Shown here one piece after another: positions 50,354 through 60,273 of a stretch of 64,000 nt of DNA (its first letter is position 1; each line of letters opens with the position of its first letter). Both the position numbers and the translations under genes were made by a program. Source of the DNA: Tigriopus japonicus (taxonomy: Eukaryota > Arthropoda > Copepoda > Harpacticoida > Harpacticidae); NCBI GenBank assembly GCA_010645155.1, contig JAAGOF010000023.1, forward strand, positions 242,421 through 306,420, read 5' to 3'. The notes under the pieces are model-generated. The model saw only the letters and a list, made by a program, of their open reading frames with translations, did not search any database and had not been told where the DNA came from.

Positions 50354-50668
50354 TTACAAACTAGTGATGGACCGAAAGGGCTCATAACCGAAACCGAAAG
50401 CAGCTGACCACAAAATTGTATAAATGCAAAATCCACCTTAAAAATCAAATTGCTCATGTGTTCGATATTGGGTAGTCGCAAATTTTGAAAAATCGGGAAA
50501 CTTGAATTTCAGAGGTTTTTGGACGAAAAATTTTTCGGTTTTGTTGTCAAACTCCATGCTTTATAGTGCAAGTCTGCTTTCGGTTTTGGTAGGCATAACC
50601 ATAACCAAAACCGAAATTTCTGCCGTAATTTCGGCCGAAAGCGCTTTCGGTCCATCATTGTTACAAAC
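50354..50668. mobile_element. Short hAT MITE (299 bp), TAGTGATGGACCGAAAG family
   Basis: The element spans 50362-50660. The left end TAGTGATGGACCGAAAG is mirrored by CTTTCGGTCCATCATTG on the right. A perfect 8-bp duplication TTACAAAC lies at 50354-50361 and 50661-50668. The interior shares blocks with the copy at 52610-53196 (CTGACCACAAAATTGTATAA, CGGGAAACTTGAATTTCAG, GTCTGCTTTCGGTTT) but has no expanded array. No coding capacity. Confidence 0.88.
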
Positions 50669-52546
50669 CTAACAGGATACTGGAAAATTGTCATGGAACC
50701 CTGGACAAGGTGGTAAAAAGAGGTTGAGGACTCTCACGTTGATCCAAAGCCATTACCATTGAGATTACATCGATTTTTTTTTCAAAATTTTTGGTTTCTT
50801 TTATTTCATTATTCACATTATAAACTCTTCATATTGGACCACATCACAACTGAGTTTTTGATAATCTACGGTACACTTATAACTACATTTTTTCGCAACA
50901 GTCGGCAACTATTGGCATTTTTTGTCTAGGTCCCTTAAATTCTGCAGGGGCTTATTCGAATCAAATATTTTACTCACACTTTCACAGGACCTTTTTCAAG
51001 AATTAATGTTATCTATAAATTCTAGAAAAATTTGCGTAAAGCAAAACTATGTTCTTATGGAAGCCAAAGGTTAAAAAGACAAATTTACGATCAAAAAGTT
51101 TGCTCAGAATGGAGGCAAATATTTGACTAAATTTGACATTTTTATGTCAAGAAATGACATTATACGGCCAGATATAGCAACTTTTTAGCAACTTTCGTCG
51201 AATTGAGTACAACTTTAAACAAAAAAACTACAGCTTTAGGGCTAAAAAACAGAAACTTTATCCGGCCTCTATTTGTAACATATTTTGTTACAGCGGAAAA
51301 ATAAATATGACGTGATTTGGAATGTGCTTTTAAATCCAACTTTGGCTTTTAATACCTCAAAAATCAGAGCTGAAAGTGAGCAATATGAACTTTATGGTTT
51401 ACCAACCAACCATTGTGCCTCGTTTGAGATCATCTGGAAACGTTCAGATCAAGATCTAGCCAGTTCAAACTAGAGACAAGAAAGTGTATTCATCAAACGT
51501 ACTTACTGGGCAGTGAACACATGCGTATGTTTCTGGAAGACAAGGGTGCAATTTATGTGCCGTTTCTGATTCAGATAGTAACACATGATTCCGCCTTTTT
51601 TGGATATCATTTCGGCTAGGTTGTCCACTAATTGCCTTCAATTTGTTAGGCAGTTGCCTTATTGGCGTTTTTACACTAGCTATCCCTTAGTATCTCTGCT
51701 TTAAACTCACTGCAGTTGTTGCTCGGTATGTCCGTTTAGTGGATCAAATTCAGTTTCAATTTTGTCTAGAAGACTTTTTTAAATTGTCCGTTTAACTCCG
51801 ATTCTCAAAATGAAATAAACAACATTTCAGAATATTATTCAATATCAACCAGATTCAGTGTTTTTAATCAAAACTCAAACGGCAATTTAAAAACCCCGAA
51901 AAGAATGTCAGAATACCGTTCTAAGCCAAATTTGGCCATTCCATTTAAGTTGGCTAAGAAGCAAAATAAGAAGGAAAAAAAGCAAGCATGCTTGTTAGTC
52001 TATTCTAAAACATGAAACGCGAAAAAATGTTACTCCAGTTTTGCTCGATATGAACACTTAATTGCTAAGAAAGTTCATTTTGTTATTAAATGGGCGGATA
52101 TATTAATTCAAATGTTTTCAGAATGAAAGGAAAACAACTTAGGGGAATTCGGGAAACCTTCATAAATGAGTGGTTAAGCGTTCCCCAAAAATATGTCACT
52201 TGTGTCCGCTATCTTCTTGCGTCTCGCCGGGTTAACGACAAATAAACAAATTTTATGACCTCTTGCACCTTTGTAGATTTGCAAAAGATATCCTTTTTTA
52301 CGAACCAAGGAATTCTTCCAAACAGATGGAGGTCAATGGGAATAAGCACCCTTATTCTTGACCTAGCGTCCCTGTCTGAATGGTTAAAGCTCGAGTGATT
52401 ACACTGTTCTTCGCACTGTTCATAGTAATGAACTTGTCTGATATAAGAGATATACGAAACCGAACATGTAAGTTGCTTGTTATGAGAAACCACCATGAAT
52501 AACTAAGAGGCATTTTTTCAAACAAACGCACTTTGAAGTGGAAATG
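50669..52546. other. AT-rich intergenic region
   Basis: No gene or complete element recognised. Confidence 0.45.
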
Positions 52547-53782
52547 AAGAAGGTTGATTCAAGTGAGCGTCTTAAATCATACCGCTAGCGGTAGAATAGG
52601 GCTGTTGGCTGGTGATGGACCGAAAGGGCTCATAACCGAAACCGAAAGTTTCGGCCGAAAAAGGGCTCAACCAAAACCGAAACCGAAAGTTTCGGCCGAA
52701 AAAGGGCTTAACCAAAACCGAAACCGAAAGTTTCGGCCGAAAGAGGGCTTAACCAAAAACGAAACCGAAACCGAAAGTTTCGGCCGAAAGAGGGCTTAAC
52801 AAAAACCGAAAGTTTCGGCCGAAAGAGGGCTTAACCAAAACCGAAACCGAAACCGAAACCGAAAGTTTCGGCCGAAAGAGGGCTTAACCAAAACCGAAAC
52901 CGAAAGTTTCGGCCGAAAGAGGGCTTAACCAAAACCGAAATCGAAACCAAAAGCAGCTGACTACAAAATTGTATAAATGAAAAATTCACCTTAAAAATTA
53001 AATTGCTCATGTGATCGATGTTGGGTAGGTCGCAGATTTTGAAAATTCGGGAAACTTGAATTTCAGTGGTTTTTGGACGAAAATGTTTACGATTTTGTTG
53101 TCAAACTCTGTCCTTTATAGTGCATGTCTGCTTTCGGTTTCGGTAGGCATAACCGAAACCGAAATTTTGGCCGAAAACGCTTTCGTTGCACCACTACTGT
53201 TGGCTCCACTGAGTTGCCCAGCCCATGTTGGCGAATCCAAGTTTTTCCCATTTAAGCGTCCATTCAATGATTGTAGGCCCTTGGAAACGATTTATATTTT
53301 ACGTCTTGATACATTTTCTTACACCTGGTTGATAATATGCTCAGTTTATTTGCTCCCAAATGAGATACTTGTATTTAAAATAATATATTACCAGAAAGAA
53401 ACATCAAAACCTATTTCATTTCAATGTTTGGGCAAGATTTTGAAACATTGATGTAGTTCTCTGTAATCCACTGACGAAATCAGCATCTTTTGATTTTTGT
53501 TTGAATCAATGCTAAGTCCTATTTTTCGATGACACAAGGCTCGCTTTATTGCTTTTTATTTAATCACCCTAACAATAATTTTTGCGTAATATTGACCCAA
53601 TTCCAGCCTAGGCAGCTTCAAGTGAAATATTGATCGTTTCCAGGAAGCTAGAACCATCAAATGGACGCTTAAATGGGAAAAACTTGAATTCGCCAAAATG
53701 GGCTTGTCAACTAAGCACAGCCAACGGCCCTGTTTTGCCGCTAGCGGTATGATTTAAAATGCTTACTTGAAGGAACCTTCTG
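52547..53782. mobile_element. Outer non-autonomous element with CCGCTAGCGG in its ends, interrupted by a hAT MITE
   Basis: Inverted ends of ~60 bp: AGAAGGTTGATTCAAGTGAG on the left, then TTAAATCATACCGCTAGCGG and AGGGCTGTTGGC. These pair with the right end (GCCAACGGCCCTGTTTT, CCGCTAGCGGTATGATTTAA, CTTACTTGAAGGAACCTTCT). A related copy lies at 43822-44303. The interior continues on both sides of the nested element at 52610-53196. Exact outer termini and target duplication are uncertain. Confidence 0.65.
52602..53204. mobile_element. Nested hAT MITE (587 bp) with an internal ~45-bp hairpin array
   Basis: The element spans 52610-53196. It begins TGGTGATGGACCGAAAG and ends with the inverse CACCACTA. 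A perfect 8-bp duplication CTGTTGGC lies at 52602-52609 and 53197-53204. It is the same family as the 50362-50660 copy, but its left third is expanded to about eight tandem units. Each unit contains CCGAAAGTTTCGG (self-complementary) and GAAAGAGGGCTTAACCAAAA, with variable numbers of the hexamer GAAACC. Confidence 0.87.
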
Positions 53783-55178
53783 CATCCCTATTAGTTTGAA
53801 AGTCAAAGCCAGTTTTTGCAGACTTTTGGTCAAACTATTGAACAAGATATGAATCAAGAAAATCAAACTCGCTTTTATAGTTTTTTGTGGAAAAAATGTT
53901 GTAAAAAACCTTTTTGGTCAAAACTTTTTTTTTTTTTGTACAACTTTCATCCCTTAATTATCTTTTTCTAAAAAATGTGGAGTTTTATTTTTGAGTGTTA
54001 AGGTTTGGGGTTTGAAGGCCTGTTATTATCCGGTGTTGGGTGGTTTGCAATTTTGGATTGATTTCTAAAGTCAAAGGGCCGTCAGGAGAGGTCATGAAGC
54101 TACCCCTCTGACGACACCAGAGACGCTTTATTGAAGACAAAACCACATCCTCTTTAGGTATACATTTTTCGTGACAATAACATATAGCTTCAATTTGTAA
54201 CATAGATGAATATGTCATTGCAATTTGTTACTGAAAAAGGTCATGTACATACGTTGGTTACATTGTACGTAAATGGTAATAGACTTTCCGATTTAAAGTA
54301 CAACTCGTTGCATGTTCGTGGAAATCTAATCAAGCTAAAGTAATTGGAATTTCAATAAAAGTCACATCACAATTCGCAACGTGAAACAGTCATTCTTTGA
54401 ATCAAAAACCGTTTGATTCTGACTCTTACAGACATTTTCAGCATAAATTCTGATGAGCTGTGAATCTAAAAAGGCTAAAAAAGTCAGTAAATATTAAAAA
54501 TGCCGGAAAAGGCTAAGAACCTCCAGAATCACAAAATCAGTCTTCATAAGTGTCACAAATATTGCACAATTTAGAAATTAATAGCCAAAGTATGTCAATT
54601 GAATGTTGAGAAGTTTACAGTTTAAAGAGTGCAATTTTTTTAAGCTCCCTTGTAATGCAAGTTTTCAAGGAAACATCGCTAACTTAGGAAGAAAGGTTTT
54701 ACTCCCGCCACCATCTACGGATAGAACACCTAGTCCCTTGAAAAGTAGGTTTAAAAAGAACAATTTTGTTGCGATTTTCCACACACTTTGCATAAACTTT
54801 GCTGGATTATTGTGCATGGATGGTTAAAGCTTGGATTTGATACCATTTTAATTGTCAGGAAAGCAAATGTGCTTCCAGAGTCTTTACATTGCGGATTTTC
54901 TCTATTCATAGCCCTTTTGGCAAACGCAAAGCAGCCGACAAAAGTTTGGAGGTGATTATCGGTAACCTGTGAACTGCATTTCTTGTTTTGATTTCGACAG
55001 GCTGACTACACATAAATGCGTTCGAACTTGCCCTCGTCTCAATCATAGTGAATATGAGCTTGATGAAACGAGTTTTTCGAAAGCAGAGAACTTGAACCCT
55101 TAGCTTTTGCAAGTTGCCTGAGGAGTACTATTTCTCCTTGTTATGATCCTGTCGCTCAATTAGCTGATGCAAAGTTTA
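53783..55178. other. AT-rich intergenic region
   Basis: No gene recognised. The minus frame at 53985-54218 has no family features. Confidence 0.45.
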
Positions 55179-55335
55179 AGGAAGCCAGAGTGGCCGCGCG
55201 TACTATGTGCTTCCCCAGACGGTCGAGGTTCGAATCCTGTTGGGGGTCGGATTGAAGCTGTCGGGAGAAAGCCTTGTGTACAGGAAATCGCATTCCTTGT
55301 AGCGGTAGTAGAAAATCCGCAACAAAAAAAGTCAA
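55179..55335 (+). repeat. tRNA-derived SINE with a LINE-like tail
   Basis: The head contains AGAGTGGCCGCGCG (box A-like, ~55187-55200) and a perfect box B GGTTCGAATCC at 55227-55237. The tail at ~55282-55322 (CATTCCTTGTAGCGGTAGTA then AAATCCGC) aligns with the 3' tail of the LINE remnant at 15515-15557 (CATTCCTCGTAGCGGTAGTA then AAATCTGC). It ends in an A-rich run. A SINE sharing its 3' end with a partner LINE is the classic mobilisation arrangement. Confidence 0.72.
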
Positions 55336-55923
55336 TCCAAGTATTTCAAAAACAGGAGTCTAGGAATTGAGGTACAGCTTCAATTCAATTTAAAAGGCCA
55401 TATTGATCAAGAAACTCAAAATGAATTCATTTATCACCGATTTCAACCTGCGGCACGTACTGACGACAAAAATATTTTTATTTTTTTCCCCTTGACACCC
55501 TGAAAAATACATTTTTAGTGGGCGTTACTCGAAACCGTCAACTAGCTCGGACAGAATTTGTTTGGGTACTGTAGGAGCCCCTCAATCACCCCAAGTCCAA
55601 AAATGGTACTTGATAAGCCAATAGATGCCAGCATCCGGATATTGGTGGAACTCAGGCTTACAATAGCTGACTCTCGGCCAGCCATAAGGAAGCTTCATGA
55701 ATCCTTGGAAAAATAGATGGCAATATAGATAAGCATCCCAAAGTGAGCATTGCAGTCTAAAGCTGTTTGCAGTTACTTGAACAAAAGGATTGAGATCCGT
55801 ACCGTGCTATCCTCAAATCTGTTATTCAGCTGAAGTGCTTTTCAAGAAAATTTATGACTACGTCAAACTCAGTTTTTGGCTTTCTGGTACAATACGACAG
55901 ATTGAAAAATTAGCGTCAATATA
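55336..55923. other. Intergenic spacer
   Basis: No feature recognised. Confidence 0.45.
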
Positions 55924-56041
55924 TACAGAGTGGGGCAGAAGTATCCGGACAAAACTTTGAACATAATTTATAGCATCAAGAGCTATTTTTAGCCAATTGT
56001 GTATTTAACAAAAAAAGTTTGGACAACAATTAAGAACATTT

Positions 56042-57939
56042 TTATTCAATATGGTCACCGTTGGCCTTAATGACGGCGTCCAAGCGGCCGACAAAGGCCG
56101 AGCAGGCTTTGGCGACCTCGGCCGTGGAGAAGGAGGCCATGTTCCGCTTCACCGACGACTTCAGAGACGCCAGGCTGTTGTGGGTCATCTTGTTAACCTT
56201 TCTCCTCAGCTCGGACCACAACTAGAAGTCGCATGGGTTGAGGTCAGGGTTGTTTGAAGGCCACTCGTCTTTCTTGACCACCACGTCAAATTTGCTGTTC
56301 AAAAAGTTCATGGAAACATTGGACACCTGACACGGAGCAGAGTCCTGGATCCACATGAATTTGGTTCCTGGTGGGTACAAGGTTGCCAGCCAGGGCATCA
56401 CGACCTTCCTTAGAAGCTCCACGTACCCGGCGGCGTTGAGCCTGAATTTGGGAGGGAAGACATGGGCTGGCATCACCTTCCTGTCGCTGCTGATGAGGCC
56501 AAGGACCATAATCTTGGCAGGATTCTTTGTCTTCATGATGGGAGGCACAACGGTTCTGTTCTCGGCAAGCCATCGGTTGTTCTTGGGGTTGTACGCGCCA
56601 TCCACCGTGAAGATTGACTAATCTGAGAAAAGTCTGACCGTCCTCGGATTGGCGCGCGGTAAATAGGTCACAAGGTAAATAGGTCACGGTAAATAGGTCA
56701 CAGTTAAAGGTCACCGTAAAACGGTCACGGTAAAAAGGTCACAAGGTAAAACGGTCACGGTAAAAAGGTCACAAGGTAAAACGGTCACGGTAAAAAGGTC
56801 ACAAGGTAAAACGGTCACGGTAAAAAGGTCACAAGGTAAAACGGTCACGGTAAAAAGGTCACAAGGTAAATAGGTCACGGTAAAAAGGTCACAAGGTAAA
56901 TAGGTCACGGTAAAAAGGTCACAAGGTAAATAGGTCACGTTAAAAAGGTCTCAAGGTAAATAGGTCACAGTTAAAAGGCCACACGGAAAAATGTTACAAA
57001 AATCGCCTCTAGATGGAGCCAAAAACAGGGACAAAGTCCCTTGATTTCAGATCTATCCTCAACTTCGATTTTTGGTGTTAACTTTTGAACAGTAATAACT
57101 TCAAATTACCTATAACCTATATTTTTGTTAGAAGCACTCCTTGTTATTTGATTTTCTGAATTTTTTGTTGCTGTTTAGTGTCATACTGACGTTTCCTTAA
57201 CGTCCAGTAAAGCCCATGATTGATGAATTGTCTCAACCTCAGTTAAAGTACGATGTTCAGCCCATCAACATTGTGTGTTTGTAATGATTGCAGGAACTTT
57301 TCTCGTGTGACCTTTTTACCTTGTGACATCTTACTGTGACCTTTTTACCTTGTGACCTTTTTACGGTGACCTTTTTACTGTGACCTATTTACCTTGTGAC
57401 CTTTTTACCGTGACCGTTTTACCTTGTGACCTTTTTACTGTGCCATATTTACCCCGTGATCTTTTTACTGTGACCTATTTACTTGTGACCGTTTTGCTTG
57501 TGACCTTTTTACCTACAATCCTCGGATTGACCTTGCAGATTCTGCGCAACTTCTTGCCCCTTGTAAGCCTGGTGGCCTTCATCTTCTCGGTAAGAAGGTG
57601 GCGTCTGCCTCTGACGTAGGAGGTCAAGTTCAGGTCCTCCTTAACGGCCCTGGCCACAGTCCTCTCGCTCACGGACCACCTGGCTGCGTGGGCCGATATG
57701 GACATAACTGGGTTGGCCTCGATGGACCTCCTCAGGCCCACCAAGAACCTGGGGGTCCGCTTTTTTGCCCTGTGTAGGCCGCAGGGGGCGTGGCCTGTCC
57801 CCCGGCCAGACTGCAGCCTCTTCACGACCTCGTAGACGGTGGCCCTGGGGTACTTGGTTGACTTAATGATGGCTATGGCGTCGTTGCCGGCTGAGAGCAA
57901 TTCAGCAATCACTTTACGCTTTTGTTCCTGGGGCTTCAT
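56042..57939 (-). pseudogene. Broken mariner/maT-like transposase
   Basis: The N-terminal half (57939 down to ~57530) starts MKPQEQKRKVIAELLSAGND and carries helix-turn-helix segments (ATVYEVVKRLQSG; SVSERTVARAVKEDLNL). The C-terminal half (below 56640) has the first catalytic Asp in FTVDGAYNPK, the second in FMWIQDSAPC, and PSNNPDLNPCDF with 37 residues between the second and third Asp. That spacing indicates the DD37D (maT) group. The gene is dead: an 867-bp insertion splits it, and in-frame stops lie at 56619-56621 and 56222-56224. The remaining frame ends at 56042. Confidence 0.82.
56641..57529. mobile_element. Foldback element with inverted minisatellite arms, inserted in the mariner
   Basis: The insert (56652-57518, 867 bp) is flanked by an 11-bp direct repeat TCCTCGGATTG (56641-56651 and 57519-57529) that occurs once in the reconstructed transposase reading. 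The left arm (56657-56990) is a tandem array of ~30-bp units (GGTAAAACGGTCAC and GGTAAAAAGGTCACAA). The right arm (57305-57515) is the same motif inverted (GTGACCTTTTTACC). About 300 bp of unique, apparently non-coding sequence separates the arms. The 11-bp duplication and array-type inverted ends resemble foldback or MULE-like elements. Confidence 0.75.
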
Positions 57940-58087
57940 ATTTCCGGATTTAAACAAAAAAAAATAACAAACATTCAAAACCGGGTTTTGGTCAAACCAG
58001 AAAAACGCGGGAAATAAAAATATTCCTCTTGCTTCAGGAGATAAACGTCATCCAAGTTTTGTCTGGATACTTCTGCCCCTCCCCGTA

Positions 58088-59867
58088 GTTTTAAGATAAA
58101 GTGATTTTCTTGCAAATTATTGATGTTTGTTACCATTTTTTTTAAAATATCAGGAAAAGCAAATATGTAAATGATGCCAACAATTTTAAATGAAAAGTTT
58201 TTGCATTTTCATAAAGCTCTATAAATAGTGTTTTTCATGATGAAAGGGAAATTTTAACTAAATTTTAAAACTTGTGAAAAATATCCGTTTGCCTGGAAGA
58301 AATTCAAATTTAATTTAAAGCTGCATAAAAGCAGATCCATCCATTCAAGGTTGATTGTGGATTATCCCCTGTATATAGCTTTTGACGAAACATCCCTGGT
58401 TAGAAGCCCTTCCAACAGATTCCGGTTAATTTCGGTGTTGGAAGATGTCACATGAGTTGCAAAATTCTAGTTTAAGCTTCTGCCGGTAGTCATTAGAGCG
58501 CGAACAAAGACACACACACTAGCGGGAATTTGTTGTTGCCAAAGCGACTGACTCATTGGAGTTCTCGTGAAGAAAATGATTCGATTCACCGTCCTTTTCT
58601 AGGACCACGGGACTTTTTTGCTTCCTATTAATAGGGATGGTTTGAGCAACATTGGCAAATGTGTAACATGTTTTTTTCTCGTTCAATGTTATATAATCAA
58701 GAAAAAAAGGTACTGGGAAAAAAACTACCCTACTAAGTATAGTTTGTATCTTATGAATATAACATTTATATAATGTCAACAAAACATTGGTATATGCATG
58801 TGAGGTCTCCGAAGAACCTTTTCAAAAAGAAAAAAAATCGTCTTTAGGCCAAAATATGTGCTATAATTTCCAGGCAAAAGTGAGATAAGAGTGGTTTTGG
58901 CGAGAATGAGAGTGCGCAAGTCGTTAAAATGAAAAAATTGCCTCGGTCAGATTGTTCCTGAGACCATGAGAAGGCTAAATTTGCCTTTATCTCTAAATCG
59001 GCTGGTTTTTTCAGGTCTTTTGGTTCAAGATTGACTTTGAATTTTTTTGATGGTATTGTCCGAGGTGGTTTGAAAAGGTTCCAGTTTCTTTAAAACGTTA
59101 AACAGGAATTCATTGTCATAACTGTTCCCTTAACGACAATTTTATATGCAGTAACAACTAGATAGTTTTAAAGATTCGGTTAAGCTAATTAATCGTTTTA
59201 GCGCGAGTTGTTTAGGAAAAAAAAGAAAATTGCACACTCAATTCTGTTATTCGAAGAATTACTTTCTTCTAATTCTTGAGGATATTAAAGTGTCAATGAG
59301 GATTATTAGCGCGCTTTCTTTTTTAAATCGGCTTATTTTATCTTGTTAAACTAATATACAATTAGGTTAGGAGCACATAGTTGATTTGAGATAGGGAACG
59401 GACATGAACAACTATCTGGCTAAAGTTCTTTGCAATCGTAGAAGAAAATTCTCCCATGTCTAAAGAGCGGATCTGAAAGTGATTCCCTTAAAACATAAAT
59501 TTTCATTTTGTGAGCGGTTTTCTTCAAAAATCACTTTTTGGGGCATGTTTTGAACTGTCTGCCGACTTTTGAGAAGTAACTAACAAATTGGTAACTCTGG
59601 CGGGAGCTTGTTTTTTGTTTATTTGGAAGGTTTGTGCGTGACGGCCTTTACTAGACACCATATCCACCAAAATACGCCATGTAGAAGTCAGCTAATGGTT
59701 GGCCAATGTAATTGTCAACTGACCTTACCCCATAAAACTTCTAGATTTCTGCTTCACAACAAAACACCAACTTTATATGAGCTCTAGACTAAAATATTGC
59801 TATTAAGGCTATATCATAAAGCACCTTTTTATCGCTTTTTGACAGAGTTGGGCCAATCACTTGAGAA
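58088..59867. other. AT-rich intergenic region
   Basis: No gene recognised. The minus frame at 58519-58782 shows no family motif. Confidence 0.45.
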
Positions 59868-60025
59868 ATGTAATTAATTACAATTACACTATCCGAAAAT
59901 GTAATTGACTTCAATTCCAATCACATGTCAATTACATTACAAGACAATCACATGTCAATTACAAGACAATGACATGTCAATTACAAGACAATTACATGTC
60001 AATTACAAGAAAATTGCATGTCAAT
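59868..60025. repeat. TAATTACAATTACA block and ~21-bp tandem repeat
   Basis: GTAATTAATTACAATTACAC at 59870-59890 is followed by about five units of CAATTACAAGACAATCACATG type (~21 bp) up to ~60025. A similar TAATTAATTACAATTACA phrase occurs near 49815, so this motif is dispersed. Confidence 0.7.
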
Positions 60026-60273
60026 TACAATTGTTCCGTCTCTTTCACTGTTTTGCCTTTTCAAAACGATGAAAAATAAACAGATCTGTCATTTTTAAGT
60101 AGCGATGCACCAACTGGCAACTCATAATGCCTGAAAGGTTAATATGAAAGAGTGATTTACAATAACTAAAGCTATGAACGGGCTTACAGTAAATATCAAA
60201 TATATTATACCATCTTTATATATTAGATACAAGTCATATTTTTCTTTTTCAGAAAACACGAACTTTGTACATG

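Larger units (their letters stand above)
55924..58087 (-). mobile_element. Mariner/maT-like (DD37D) transposon, inactive, split by a foldback insertion
   Basis: The element spans 55926-58085, with TA at 55924-55925 and 58086-58087. The inverted ends share GGGGCAGAAGTATCC, then A/GGACAAAACTT. Removing the 867-bp insertion and one 11-bp repeat leaves ~1.28 kb, the usual mariner size. The transposase lies on the minus strand and is described separately. Confidence 0.85.

Noticed and set aside
55179..55250. Functional tRNA gene at the perfect box B
   Set aside because: No pairing acceptor stem, and a LINE-like tail follows, so it is called a SINE.
56355..56621. Plus-strand ORF in the mariner
   Set aside because: Antisense shadow of the transposase.
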